Below, in pieces: positions 1 to 8,807 of a DNA stretch of 64,000 nucleotides. Source of the DNA: Chromatiales bacterium (lineage in GTDB: Bacteria > Pseudomonadota > Gammaproteobacteria > Steroidobacterales > GCA-2729495); contig CP070671.1 of assembly GCA_020351875.1 (NCBI GenBank), positions 2,203,253 through 2,267,252 on the forward strand, given 5' to 3'. Both the position numbers and the translations under genes were made by a program. A model generated the notes under the pieces. That model saw nothing but the letters and a program-made list of their open reading frames with translations, ran no database searches and was not told the DNA's origin. Positions within the stretch are counted from its first letter, which is position 1, and every line of letters begins with the position of its first letter.

Positions 1-1716
1 GAGCGACGGCTCGAGGTTCTCGGCCAGCGCCGACAGCCTGACGTTGGAGGTGTCGAGACCCGAACCCGCGTTCAGCGACGCGCCCTGCATCGCCAGCGCC
101 TCGGCGATTTCCAGCGCCGAGCGTTTCCTGGTGCCCTCATCCAGCATGGCCATGGTCATGGCCGACGTGCCCGGCCGGGAAAACTGGTCGGCGGCATAGC
201 CCGCGTCGATCTGCAGGGACATTTCCACCAGCGGCTGGTCCGGCCGCTGCGCGAAAATGATTTCCAGGCCGTTATCGAGCTTGCGTCGGGTGAATGCCGG
301 GAAGTTGACGTCGGGGAAAGTCGTGGGCGCCGGCGGGCCGGCGCTGCGGTCCACGCCGTCCGCATCGGCCTGCAATTGGCCTTCCGGTTGCACGGACAGC
401 ACGAAGGCGCCCTGGCCGAGCCAGCGTGCCGCAACCTCCCGCAGGTCTTCGGTCGTTGCGCCGTCGATGTCGGCCAGTTCCTGCTGCCAGGCGGTCGGGC
501 TGGCGCCGTAAACGGTGCTCTGCGCCAGCACCCCGGATTTGCCGCCGAAGCCGCCGATTCTCTCTATGCCGCGCAAAAAGCTCGCGCGATGCTGCGTGCG
601 GGCACGCTCCAGTTCCCGCTCGGTGGGACCTTCAGCGATGAAGCGCTCGAGTTCTTCGCGCGCGGCGGCTTCCACGGCTGCCAGGTCGGTGCCGGGCTGC
701 GCAGTCGCCACCAGGTAGGTGATGCCGGAGATCTCCAGCGCCAGCGGCGCGAGCGCAGCGTCGGTTGCAATCTGCTCTTCGTAGACCAGCCGCTCGAACA
801 GTCGCGAGTTCTTGCCGCCGCCGATGATGTCGGCCGCAAGCAGCAGCAGGTGGGCGTCGCGCGAGCCCCACTGCGGCCCGCTCCAGGCCATGTAGACGCG
901 CGGCTGCGGCACGCGGTCGGTCATCTGCATGCGCCGGTCGGCCACGTGCCGCGGAATCCAATGGCTCGGGCGGCTCAACGGCGGGCCGGCCGGTATGTCG
1001 CCGAAAAACTTCTCGACCCGGGCGAAAGCATCTTCGGGATCGACGTCACCGGCCACCACCAGCACCGCGTTGTTCGGTCCGTACCAGGTCTTGAACCAGT
1101 CGCGCACGTCTTCCAGCGTGGCGGCTTCCAGGTCGCCCATGGAGCCGATGGTTTCCCAGGAATACGGATGTCCGTCCTTGAACACCTGCGGCAGTATGGC
1201 TTCGAAGACCTTGCCGTAGGGCTGGTTCTCGCCCTGCCGTTTCTCGTTTTGCACCACGCCGCGCTGCTCATCGAGTTTGGCCTGCGTGATCGCGCCGGCG
1301 AAATGCCCCATGCGGTCGGATTCCAGCCACAGCACGGTGTCCAGCGCGTTCTTCGGCACGGTCTGGAAATAGTTGGTGCGGTCGAACCAGGTCGTCGCGT
1401 TCAGGTCGGTCGCACCCAGTTCCTGCAGGTATGACAGGTACTCGTCGTCGAAGTTTTCGGTGCCCTGGAACATCAGGTGTTCGAACAGGTGCGCGAAGCC
1501 GGTCTTGCCCTGCGGTTCGTTCTTCGAGCCCACGTGGTACCAGATGTTGACTGCGACCACCGGTGCCTTGCGATCTTCGTGCACGATCACGGTGAGTCCG
1601 TTGTCCAGCACCCGCATCTGGTACGGAATGTCGACATCGGCAACGGCCGGCGGCAGGCACAGGGCCAGCAACAGGCCGGCAAGCCAGGGGCTCGGGGACA
1701 GGAATCTGCGCAACAT
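1..1716 (-). CDS. M16 family zinc metallopeptidase, exported (3' end beyond window)
   Basis: Translating the minus strand from the ATG at 1716 gives an open frame of 572 codons that runs off the left edge. Residues 1-26 form a signal peptide ending near AVA-D. The inverted zinc motif HLFEH is at residues 76-80, and a downstream glutamate follows in the VQNEKRQGEN stretch, as expected for pitrilysin/insulinase-family peptidases. A second M16-like half begins near residue 400 (DNGLEIIFAQ) and lacks the zinc motif, the usual two-domain layout. The product is probably a periplasmic peptidase. It is divergent from the dihydroorotase gene 95 bases away. M16 genes often occur in pairs, so a partner may lie beyond the edge. 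The family call is firm; the substrate is unknown. Confidence 0.9.
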   Translation of the reverse strand, partial: MLRRFLSPSPWLAGLLLALCLPPAVADVDIPYQMRVLDNGLTVIVHEDRKAPVVAVNIWYHVGSKNEPQGKTGFAHLFEHLMFQGTENFDDEYLSYLQELGATDLNATTWFDRTNYFQTVPKNALDTVLWLESDRMGHFAGAITQAKLDEQRGVVQNEKRQGENQPYGKVFEAILPQVFKDGHPYSWETIGSMGDLEAATLEDVRDWFKTWYGPNNAVLVVAGDVDPEDAFARVEKFFGDIPAGPPLSRPSHWIPRHVADRRMQMTDRVPQPRVYMAWSGPQWGSRDAHLLLLAADIIGGGKNSRLFERLVYEEQIATDAALAPLALEISGITYLVATAQPGTDLAAVEAAAREELERFIAEGPTERELERARTQHRASFLRGIERIGGFGGKSGVLAQSTVYGASPTAWQQELADIDGATTEDLREVAARWLGQGAFVLSVQPEGQLQADADGVDRSAGPPAPTTFPDVNFPAFTRRKLDNGLEIIFAQRPDQPLVEMSLQIDAGYAADQFSRPGTSAMTMAMLDEGTRKRSALEIAEALAMQGASLNAGSGLDTSNVRLSALAENLEPSL

Positions 1717-1811
1717 CAATAACCTCGGGTCAGGGCGGGGCGTCGGGGGCGGTTGAGTATACTGGCCCCTCGAAACGATTTCGTTCTACCAGACCCGGTT
1801 GGATCCTGCCT

Positions 1812-3158
1812 GTGGCTGAAGATTCCCTGCTGATTACCAACGCCCGGCTCGTTAACGAAGGCCATGTCACCGACGGCGACCTGCGCGTGCGCAACGGCCG
1901 CATCGAGACCATCGCGCCGTCGCTGGCCGCGGCCGGCAGCGAGACGGTGCTCGATGCCGCCGGCCGGCACCTGGTGCCGGGCTTCATCGACGACCAGGTG
2001 CATTTCCGCGAGCCCGGCCTGACCCACAAGGGCGATATGGCCACCGAATCCGCCGCCGCGGTCGCTGGGGGCATTACCAGCTTCATGGAAATGCCGAACG
2101 TGAAGCCGCCCACCACCACCCGTGCCGCCGTGGCGGAAAAATATGCACGCGCGGCTGGCCGCGCTCGCGCAAATTTCGCGTTCTACATCGGGGCCACGAA
2201 CGACAACCTCGACGAGCTGCGGGCGGTAACCCCGGCCGAAGCCTGCGGCATCAAGGTGTTCATGGGCGCCTCGACCGGCAACATGCTGGTAGACAAAGCG
2301 GAAGTGCTCGAGCAGCTGTTCGCCGACGCGCCGCTGCTGATTGCGACGCACTGCGAAGATACGCCGATGATCCAGGCGAACGAGGCAGCGGCGCGGCAGA
2401 AATACGGCGACGATGTGCCGATGAGCGAACACAGGCTGATTCGCTCGGAACAGGCCTGCTTCCGGTCTTCGTCCATGGCCGTGGATCTCGCCCGCCGCCA
2501 CGACGCGCGGTTGCATGTGCTGCACCTGACGACCGCGCGGGAGATGGAGTTGTTTCGTTCCGGCCCGCTGGACACCAAGCGCATCACTGCCGAGGTTTGC
2601 GTCCACCACCTGTATTTCTGCGCGGACGACTACGAGCGCCTGGGGACGCGCATCAAGTGCAACCCGGCCATCAAGACCGCCGCCGACCGGCAGTCCCTGC
2701 TGGCAGCGTTCCGCGACGATCGAATCGACGTCGTTGCCACGGACCACGCGCCGCACCTTGCGGACGAAAAGGCGGAGAGTTACTTCAAGGCCCCGGCCGG
2801 CCTGCCGCTCGTGCAGCACGCGTTGCAGAGCCTGCTCGAGTTGTACCACGACGGCCTGCTGCCGCTGGAACTGATCGTGCGCAAGGCCAGTCACGCACCG
2901 GCCCAGCTGTTCGGCATCGCCGACCGCGGCTTCCTGCGCGAAGGCTACTGGGCAGACCTGGTCCTGCTGGACCTCGACCGACCCACGCCAGCCACCGATG
3001 CCACCGCATTATCCAAGTGCGGCTGGACTCCCTTCGACGGCGTGAACTTCCGCTCCACCATCACCGCCACACTCGTGAACGGCCAGTTAGCCTGGCAAGA
3101 CGGCCAACTCACCGGTGCCATCCCCGGCCAACGCCTCAACTGCAACGCCGCTCGCTGA
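1812..3158 (+). CDS. pyrC: dihydroorotase (amidohydrolase superfamily)
   Basis: The 448-residue protein is of the length of multifunctional-type dihydroorotases, which reversibly cyclise carbamoyl aspartate to dihydroorotate in pyrimidine synthesis. It shows the N-terminal beta-sandwich plus TIM-barrel order, DDQVHFREPGL near residues 60-70, a probable carbamylated lysine in GIKVFMGAST, the metal histidine in ATHCED, and the VATDHAPH motif. The first His of the usual HxH is Gln (QVH). I recall this DDQVHFREPG form from other dihydroorotases, so it is probably a subfamily trait. The start is GTG with a weak ribosome site. A TATACT box at 1758-1763 and the AACGATTTCGTT hairpin at 1774-1785 lie in the leader. 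Allantoinase is the main alternative. Confidence 0.85.
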   Translation: MAEDSLLITNARLVNEGHVTDGDLRVRNGRIETIAPSLAAAGSETVLDAAGRHLVPGFIDDQVHFREPGLTHKGDMATESAAAVAGGITSFMEMPNVKPPTTTRAAVAEKYARAAGRARANFAFYIGATNDNLDELRAVTPAEACGIKVFMGASTGNMLVDKAEVLEQLFADAPLLIATHCEDTPMIQANEAAARQKYGDDVPMSEHRLIRSEQACFRSSSMAVDLARRHDARLHVLHLTTAREMELFRSGPLDTKRITAEVCVHHLYFCADDYERLGTRIKCNPAIKTAADRQSLLAAFRDDRIDVVATDHAPHLADEKAESYFKAPAGLPLVQHALQSLLELYHDGLLPLELIVRKASHAPAQLFGIADRGFLREGYWADLVLLDLDRPTPATDATALSKCGWTPFDGVNFRSTITATLVNGQLAWQDGQLTGAIPGQRLNCNAAR

Positions 3159-3186
3159 CGAACTTTCACTGGCAACCCACATCCCG

Positions 3187-3209
3187 GTAGGAGCGGCTTC
3201 AGCCGCGAT
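3187..3209 (+). repeat. REP-like palindrome with GTAG head
   Basis: The tetranucleotide GTAG (3187-3190) is followed by a short hairpin, GCGGCT at 3193-3198 paired with AGCCGC at 3201-3206. A GTAG/GGAG head before a small hairpin is typical of REP sequences handled by REP-associated tyrosine transposases (RAYTs) in Pseudomonas, Stenotrophomonas and relatives. It lies 28 bases after the pyrC stop. No transposase is in the window, so mobility is inferred from resemblance only. Confidence 0.6.
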
Positions 3210-3229
3210 TCCTCAGGGGGCCAGGTGGC

Positions 3230-3585
3230 GAGCCGCGGCGGGGGGCGGGCGGTCTGTCCGGCACGCCGGCTTGCCCTTCGGGTGCGATGGACTGCCGACG
3301 TCGTGGGGCGATCTCCCTTCCGGGCTTAACCTCACCCGGACATCCCTGTCCGGGTTCGGATCGGCCCTCCGTCGCTCCCGCCATCCCTGGCTCCGCTCCT
3401 CCGGGACGACGCCCGGAAGGGAGATCGCCCCACGAAGTCGGCGTGACAGTGCGGTGGGGAGCCCCGGAGCCGCGCATCCCTGCGCGGCCCCTTCGGGCTG
3501 ATCCCTCGCTCGCTCCGCTGCTCGGCAAGCCGGCTGACTGTGCCGGACAGAGCACCCGCCCCCGCCGCGGCCGGCACAGAGCAGC
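3230..3585. repeat. composite foldback (nested inverted repeat) element
   Basis: This tract carries nested inverted repeats. The inner arms, 3294-3325 and 3411-3442, match over about 32 bases with one mismatch. Between them lies a perfect 9-base stem, ACCCGGACA (3334-3342) with TGTCCGGGT (3347-3355). Outer blocks at about 3230-3285 reappear inverted at about 3526-3582 (GCCGCGGCGGGGG, CTGTCCGGCAC, GCCGGCTTGCC), interrupted by roughly 60 extra bases in the right half. No convincing protein is encoded: overlapping frames here are Pro/Arg/Ser-rich and lack family features. It lies between the convergent pyrC and nitrilase-like genes. It may be a foldback mobile element or a structured RNA; neither is shown. 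Confidence 0.6.
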
Positions 3586-3745
3586 GGCGCGATCATCGGA
3601 TCAAGAAACCGCTGCGCTTGGTGGCGACAGCGGCACGCCAACAGAACTCCCCCATCGCCCCCACTCCCAGGAGGCGAACGGAGGTTACCCACCCTCGTGA
3701 GACGGCCCACTCTTCACGCAAAGGGAATCTCCGGCAATGGAGAAA

Positions 3746-3812
3746 GCCGGGTTGGGGATGTCTTCCTTCCCTCCAGTTTTGTAGTCGGTCAGGAAGACAT
3801 CCCCAACCCGGC
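3746..3812. repeat. 21-base perfect inverted repeat hairpin between convergent genes
   Basis: The segment 3746-3766 is exactly complementary to 3792-3812, with a 25-base loop. It lies 44 bases beyond the stop of the nitrilase-like gene and downstream of pyrC, so it could fold in transcripts from both sides and act as a bidirectional terminator. There is no clear T-run. The arm is G-rich like those of the hairpins at 20.05 and 29.4 kb, but the conserved loop core of that family is not recognisable here. Confidence 0.6.
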
Positions 3813-3855
3813 CCTGCACGCCGCTGGATAACCCCTTTCTTCAGAGCTTGAACAA

Positions 3856-4917
3856 CTAGATCAGCCCACTCTTAGCCAACCTCTCAATATCGGCTCTCTG
3901 CCCCGCCACAAACGCCTCCCTCGCCGGCACCCGCACGTCGCCATCCTTCAACAGCGCATTCGGCGCCCGGAATTCCGCCGCCGCATAACTCTCCGCATAC
4001 GCCTGGAATGGCTGCCGGGACAGCATGTTGATCAGGCCGGTGCGCCGGCGCGCTTCCCGTAACGCGGCCAGGTCGATCGTCGCGTTGGCCACCATCGACT
4101 CGCCGCCCGGCATCGCTTCTGCCAGCACGTGGCCGTTGAAGTCCACCACCTTGCTCATGCCGGTGGTGGACTCGGCCGGAATCGGGTTGTCGAGCAGCGC
4201 GGCGGAGTTGGCCGACACCACGTAGGCGAGGTTTTCCAGGGCCCGGGCGCGGCGGGCCGTTTCCTTGATGGAGTCCTGGGGCGTGCCGGCCTCGCTGGTG
4301 GGGTGCACGAAGATTTCCGCGCCCCGCATCGCGTGGCAGCGGGCGATTTCCGGATACAGGATTTCTTCCGACGCGATTGCTGCGATGCGGCCGATCGGGG
4401 TGTCCGCCACCGGGAATACGCCGTCGAGTCCATAGATTTCCAGGTAGCGGTCCCACACGTCATACGGCGTCGGGCCGCTCAGGGAGATCATCCGGCGGTA
4501 GCGCAGCACCACGTCGCCGCCCGGCCCGATCACGAAGCAGCACTGGAAATACAGCTCCGGGAAGTTCGGGTCGACCTCGTAGGCGTTGCCGGCCAGGTAC
4601 AGGTCGAAGTCGGCGGCGATGGCGCCCAGCGCGTCGTACTCGGGACCAACTATGTCTAGTGCCGCCTTGTCGCGCCAGCCCGGCACCGTATCGCCCATCG
4701 GGAAGCCGGTCAGGAAGTACTCGGGCAGCACGACCAGGCGGGCCGTCTCACCGCTGTACTGCTGGATGAAGGCCTTGCTGCCGGCCACGGCCCGGCGCAC
4801 CCGGGCGATGTTTTCCGCCATGCGGGCCCGCGCGCTGTCGCGGTCCGGGCAGGCGTTGACGCAGTGGGTACTCACCTGCAGGGCGAGGGCCGCGAAGCTG
4901 CTGGGGGCGTCGGTCAT
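3856..4917 (-). CDS. carbon-nitrogen hydrolase (nitrilase-fold) with altered triad
   Basis: The 353-residue protein has the nitrilase/amidase fold, seen in LPEYFLTGFP with the catalytic glutamate near residue 66. Where the family has its Lys (usually in YRK), this protein reads YRRMISLSG. Where it has the nucleophilic Cys (ICYD..FPE), it reads IASEEILYPE, so Ser replaces Cys. The downstream AMRGAEIFVHPTSE stretch is typical of the family. With Cys and Lys both changed, ordinary nitrilase or amidase chemistry is doubtful; I recall similar SEE-type sequences, so this may be a conserved divergent branch. I chose ATG 4917, because the frame extends upstream without family similarity. It is divergent from the oxidoreductase operon at 5084. 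The fold is sure, the function unknown. Confidence 0.8.
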   Translation of the reverse strand: MTDAPSSFAALALQVSTHCVNACPDRDSARARMAENIARVRRAVAGSKAFIQQYSGETARLVVLPEYFLTGFPMGDTVPGWRDKAALDIVGPEYDALGAIAADFDLYLAGNAYEVDPNFPELYFQCCFVIGPGGDVVLRYRRMISLSGPTPYDVWDRYLEIYGLDGVFPVADTPIGRIAAIASEEILYPEIARCHAMRGAEIFVHPTSEAGTPQDSIKETARRARALENLAYVVSANSAALLDNPIPAESTTGMSKVVDFNGHVLAEAMPGGESMVANATIDLAALREARRRTGLINMLSRQPFQAYAESYAAAEFRAPNALLKDGDVRVPAREAFVAGQRADIERLAKSGLI

Positions 4918-5004
4918 GATCTGGGTCCTTGGCGGTTTGAACAGGATTCTTTGCCGGTGGGGTATTCCGCTGTCAACCTTAATTCCACTGGAGTTCGCCG
5001 GATG

Positions 5005-5010
5005 TATAAT
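5005..5010 (+). promoter_or_regulatory. candidate -10 box (TATAAT) for the oxidoreductase operon
   Basis: A consensus TATAAT lies 74 bases before the ATG at 5084, inside the 166-base divergent spacer, which is much richer in A/T than its surroundings. No good -35 hexamer is visible at standard spacing. The opposite strand offers TATACA at the same place, possibly for the nitrilase-like gene. Confidence 0.35.
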
Positions 5011-5083
5011 CAACCGCTTAGGCCCGATCGTGGATGCAATGGTCTTTGCGTCGCTGGTGCCTGGAGCGTAATAACAAACTCCG

Positions 5084-6967
5084 ATGAAACCCACCGATAC
5101 CGCTAACCCGGATTATTTCCACCAAGTCGTCGATTGTCAGTGGGCCTGCCCGGCCCACACGGACGTGCCCGGCTATATCCGCCTGATCGCGCAGGGGCGT
5201 TTTGACGACGCCTACATGCTGAACCGCAAGTCGAACGTATTTCCGGCCATTCTGGGCCGCGTGTGCGATCGCCCGTGCGAACCGGCGTGTCGTCGCAGTC
5301 GCGTGGAAGACAAGCCCGTGGCGATCTGTCGCCTGAAGCGCGTGGCGGCGGACAACCGTGGCGACATCATGGATCGACTGCCGACAGCGCCGGCGAAGAA
5401 GAACGGCAAGCGAGTGGCGTGTATCGGTGCCGGCTGCGCGTCGCTGGCCGTGGCGAACGACCTGATCCCGCTGGGTTACGAGATCGTGATGTACGAGGCG
5501 CTGGACAAGCCCGGCGGCCTGATGCGCACGAACATTCCGGCCTTCCGCCTGCCCGTGGACGTGCTCGACGAAGAAATCAACATGATTCTCGACATGGGCG
5601 TGGACCTGCGGCTGAACACGCCGGTCGAAAGCATGGCGGCCTTGCTGGAAGAGAATTACGACGCGGTGTTCGTCGGCAGCGGCGCGCCGAAAGGTAAGAA
5701 CCTCGAAATCCCGGGCCGATATGACGACGAAGATCACGTGCATATCGGTATCAACTGGCTCGAGTCGGTAGCTTTTGGCCACATCGACTCCATCGGTGAG
5801 AAGGTGCTGATCATTGGCGTGGGCAACACCGCGATGGATTGCTGCCGCACGTCGCTCCGGCTCGGTGCCAAAGACGTGAAGGTGATGGCGCGCAAGCCGC
5901 GCGATTTCTTCAAGGCGTCGGACTGGGAGCTGGAGGACGCTGAAGAAGAGAACGTCGAAATCGTCGTGAACCGCCAGCCGAAGGCCTTCGTGATCGAGAA
6001 TGGCAAGCTCGCGGGCATGACCTTCGACGTGATGGAATACGACGTGGACAAGAAGGGCCGGATCACGGACACGCGCATGACCGGCGAGGAGTTTTTCCCG
6101 GCCGACGACGTAGTGCTCGCCATTGGCCAGGAAAATGCGTTCCCGTGGGTCGAACGGGATCTGGGTATCGAGTTCGACAAGTGGGACGTGCCCGTGGTGG
6201 ACCGCACCACGCACGAGTCCACCCGCAAGGGCGTGTTCTTCGGCGGCGACGCGGCCTTCGGCCCCGAGAACATCATCTGGGCCGTGGAGCACGCGCACCA
6301 GTCGGCCATTTCGATTCACAAGCATTGCCTGGGCGAAGACGTTAACAACCGGTTGCCCGACGGCATGAACCTCGTCAGCACCAAGATGGGCATGCACGAG
6401 TGGAGCTACAGCAACGACTACGATCCGCAGGAGCGCAATATCGTGCCCCACGTGGACCTGGCGACGCGCTTCCGCGAGCTGGATATCGAAGTGGAGCTCG
6501 GCTTTTCCGCCGAACAGGCCGCCGAAGAGGTGGAACGTTGCCTGAACTGCGATATACAGACGGTTTTCACCGAGAAGCTCTGCATCGAATGCGACGCATG
6601 CATCGACATTTGCCCGGTGAACTGCCTCACCATCACCCAGAACGGCAGCGAAGAGCACTTGCGCATGCGACTGAACGCCCCGGCCGAGAACCTCGAGCAG
6701 GGCCTTTACGTGTCGGCCGAATTGCCGCAGACGGCGCGGGTCATGGTGAAAGACGAAGACCTCTGCGTGCACTGCGGTCTGTGCGCCGAGCGTTGCCCGA
6801 CGGGGCCTGGGATATGCAGGAATTTGGCCTGCTGCATCCCCACGTGTCTCACGAGGCAGAGCCCGACGCCGCGCAGGAAGTGCGCAAGTTTGGGACCTGA
6901 GCAAAGGCGCAAAGAACAAAATAAACACAGGCGCGTCCAGGTCGATCGATTTCTGACAGGCTTTTAA
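5084..6967 (+). CDS. GltD-like FAD/NAD(P) oxidoreductase with C-terminal ferredoxin domain (apparent frameshift)
   Basis: This is the electron-transfer subunit of the 2-oxoacid oxidoreductase operon. The N-terminal cysteines (CQWACPAHTDVPGYI; RVCDRPCEPACRR) are those of the GltD-type Fe-S domain. A GAGCASLAVANDL nucleotide-binding motif near residue 112 and IGVGNTAMDCCR near 244 bind FAD and NAD(P). Two 4Fe-4S motifs follow: CIECDACIDICPVNC and CVHCGLCAERCP. After CPTG the frame reads GICRNLACC and continues with an implausible tail to 6967. The +1 frame instead gives the expected AWDMQEFGLLHPHV and stops at 6900. A single base is therefore missing in the GGGG run near 6800-6806, by mutation or by sequencing error. 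The intact product would end at 6900. Start ATG 5084. Confidence 0.88.
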   Translation: MKPTDTANPDYFHQVVDCQWACPAHTDVPGYIRLIAQGRFDDAYMLNRKSNVFPAILGRVCDRPCEPACRRSRVEDKPVAICRLKRVAADNRGDIMDRLPTAPAKKNGKRVACIGAGCASLAVANDLIPLGYEIVMYEALDKPGGLMRTNIPAFRLPVDVLDEEINMILDMGVDLRLNTPVESMAALLEENYDAVFVGSGAPKGKNLEIPGRYDDEDHVHIGINWLESVAFGHIDSIGEKVLIIGVGNTAMDCCRTSLRLGAKDVKVMARKPRDFFKASDWELEDAEEENVEIVVNRQPKAFVIENGKLAGMTFDVMEYDVDKKGRITDTRMTGEEFFPADDVVLAIGQENAFPWVERDLGIEFDKWDVPVVDRTTHESTRKGVFFGGDAAFGPENIIWAVEHAHQSAISIHKHCLGEDVNNRLPDGMNLVSTKMGMHEWSYSNDYDPQERNIVPHVDLATRFRELDIEVELGFSAEQAAEEVERCLNCDIQTVFTEKLCIECDACIDICPVNCLTITQNGSEEHLRMRLNAPAENLEQGLYVSAELPQTARVMVKDEDLCVHCGLCAERCPTGPGICRNLACCIPTCLTRQSPTPRRKCASLGPEQRRKEQNKHRRVQVDRFLTGF

Positions 6968-6998
6968 TTTCCAATTTCATGACCATGAAGAACCCGGC

Positions 6999-8807
6999 AT
7001 GAGTACCGGTCCCCAAGACAACGACTTCACCATCAAGATCGCGAACGTGAACGGCACGGGGTCGGCCAGCGCGAATGCGTTGCTGATGAAGACCTTCTTC
7101 CGCATGGGCATTCCGGTGGTGGGCAAGAACTATTTCCCGTCCAACATCCAGGGTTTGCCCACCTGGTACGAGATTCGGGTGAACGGTGACGGGCACCTCG
7201 CGCGCTCCGGGCGCCTAGACCTGATGGTGGCCATGAATGCCGAGACCTATAAGAAGGATCTCGCTGAGGTGGCTCCGGGTGGTTTCCTGATCTACGACTC
7301 CACCTGGCCGCGCCGGCAGATGCTGCACCGGGAGGACATCACGGTGATCGGCATCCCGCTGGCAAAGATGTGCAACGAGCACTTCGACACCGCCCGTGCG
7401 CGCGTGCTGATGAAAAACGTGGCCTATGTCGGCGCGCTCGCCGCGCTGCTCGATCTCGACCTCGACGTGATCCGCGACTCGCTGAAGAAGACTTTCGCTG
7501 TCAAGAAACACCTGGCCGAGGCGAACCAGCAGGCCATCGATCTCGGCTACAAGTACGCCAGCGAGCACTACGATGCGTTGCCGTTCCGTGCCCGCACAGC
7601 CGACAAGACCGACGGACACATCATGATCGACGGCAATACCGCAGCCGCCCTGGGGTGCCTTTACGCCGGCGCAACCCTGGGTGCGTGGTACCCGATCACG
7701 CCGTCGACGTCCGTCATGGACGGCTTCAAGCGTTTCTGCGAGATGTACCGGGTCGACAAGAAGACCGGCAAGCGCGACTACGCGATCATCCAGGCCGAAG
7801 ACGAGCTGGCCGCGGCCGGCATGGTGCTGGGCGCCGGCTGGAACGGTGCGCGGGCCTTTACCCCCACCAGCGGGCCGGGTATTTCGCTGATGAGCGAGTT
7901 CCTGGGTTACGGCTATTTCACCGAGATTCCGTCGGTGTTCATCAACGTGCAGCGGTGTGGGCCGTCCACGGGCATGCCCACGCGCACGCAGCAGGCGGAC
8001 GTGCTCTCCAGCGCCTACGCATCGCACGGCGACACGCGCCACGTGCTGCTGTTCCCGGCAAACCCGGAAGAGTGCTTCTACCTGGCGGTACAGTCCTTCG
8101 ACCTGGCAGAGCGCCTGCAGACGCCGGTGCTCATGCTGACGGATCTGGACATCGGCATGAACGACTGGATGTGCCCGGACCTGGACTGGGACGACAGTTA
8201 CCGGCCGGACCGGGGCAAGGTGCTGAGCGCGAAGGAACTGGAAGAGGTGGAAGCCTTCCACCGCTACTTCGACAAGGACGGCGACGGTATTCCGTACCGG
8301 ACCCTGCCGGGCGTGCACCCGAAAGGCGCGTACTTCACGCGCGGTTCCGGGCACAACATGTACGGGGCCTACACCGAAGACGCGAACGAGTACCAGGAAG
8401 TGGTGGACCGGTTGCGGCGCAAGTGGGAGACCGCAAAAACCTATGTGCCCGAGCCCGTCACCGAGTACTCCGAGAAATATCGCACCGGGATCATCGCCTA
8501 CGGCAGTTCTGACGGCGCGGTGCGCGAGGCCCGCGCCCGGCTGAAAGAATCCGGCGTGGGTACGAACTACCTGCGCGTGCGCGCGTTCCCGTTCACGGAC
8601 GAGGTGCAGCGTTTCCTGGATACCCACGACCGGGTGTACGTGGTGGAGCAGAACCGCGACGCGCAGTTGCGCAGCATGTTGTTGCTCGAAACGCGAGTGA
8701 CGCAGGATAAGCTGATTCCAATCCTGCATTACAACGGCTTGCCCATCGACGCCGTGTCGGTGCTGGACAAGATCAACAAGGATCTCGAAAAGGTGGTGGC
8801 GGCATGA
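6999..8807 (+). CDS. 2-oxoacid:acceptor oxidoreductase, fused gamma-alpha subunit
   Basis: The 602-residue protein joins the gamma domain (about residues 1-190, starting ANVNGTGSASANALLMKTF) to the pyruvate-ferredoxin-oxidoreductase alpha domain (ATLGAWYPITPST, then AEDELAAAGMVLGAGWNGAR and TSGPGISLMSEFLGYG). This is the KorA-type layout of 2-oxoglutarate or branched-chain 2-oxoacid oxidoreductases, which oxidatively decarboxylate a 2-oxoacid with CoA and thiamine diphosphate and reduce an Fe-S carrier. The gene follows the flavoprotein/ferredoxin gene and its last four bases overlap the beta-subunit start (ATGA), so translation of the two is probably coupled. 2-Oxoglutarate is the likeliest substrate, but the sequence alone does not settle it. 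Confidence 0.9.
   Translation: MSTGPQDNDFTIKIANVNGTGSASANALLMKTFFRMGIPVVGKNYFPSNIQGLPTWYEIRVNGDGHLARSGRLDLMVAMNAETYKKDLAEVAPGGFLIYDSTWPRRQMLHREDITVIGIPLAKMCNEHFDTARARVLMKNVAYVGALAALLDLDLDVIRDSLKKTFAVKKHLAEANQQAIDLGYKYASEHYDALPFRARTADKTDGHIMIDGNTAAALGCLYAGATLGAWYPITPSTSVMDGFKRFCEMYRVDKKTGKRDYAIIQAEDELAAAGMVLGAGWNGARAFTPTSGPGISLMSEFLGYGYFTEIPSVFINVQRCGPSTGMPTRTQQADVLSSAYASHGDTRHVLLFPANPEECFYLAVQSFDLAERLQTPVLMLTDLDIGMNDWMCPDLDWDDSYRPDRGKVLSAKELEEVEAFHRYFDKDGDGIPYRTLPGVHPKGAYFTRGSGHNMYGAYTEDANEYQEVVDRLRRKWETAKTYVPEPVTEYSEKYRTGIIAYGSSDGAVREARARLKESGVGTNYLRVRAFPFTDEVQRFLDTHDRVYVVEQNRDAQLRSMLLLETRVTQDKLIPILHYNGLPIDAVSVLDKINKDLEKVVAA

Noticed and set aside
3115-3710. Several overlapping 80-165-codon frames in the repeat-rich tract after pyrC
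   Set aside because: They arise from the nested inverted repeats, are Pro/Arg/Ser-rich on both strands and lack ribosome sites or family features.
5018-6928. Long minus-strand open frame opposite the flavoprotein gene
   Set aside because: It mirrors a real gene in a high-GC genome; the protein is His/Arg/Val-rich with no motifs, while the plus strand has clear Fe-S and FAD motifs.
7215-8729. Long minus-strand frame opposite the alpha subunit
   Set aside because: It is an antisense shadow of codon bias; the plus-strand protein has full family motifs.
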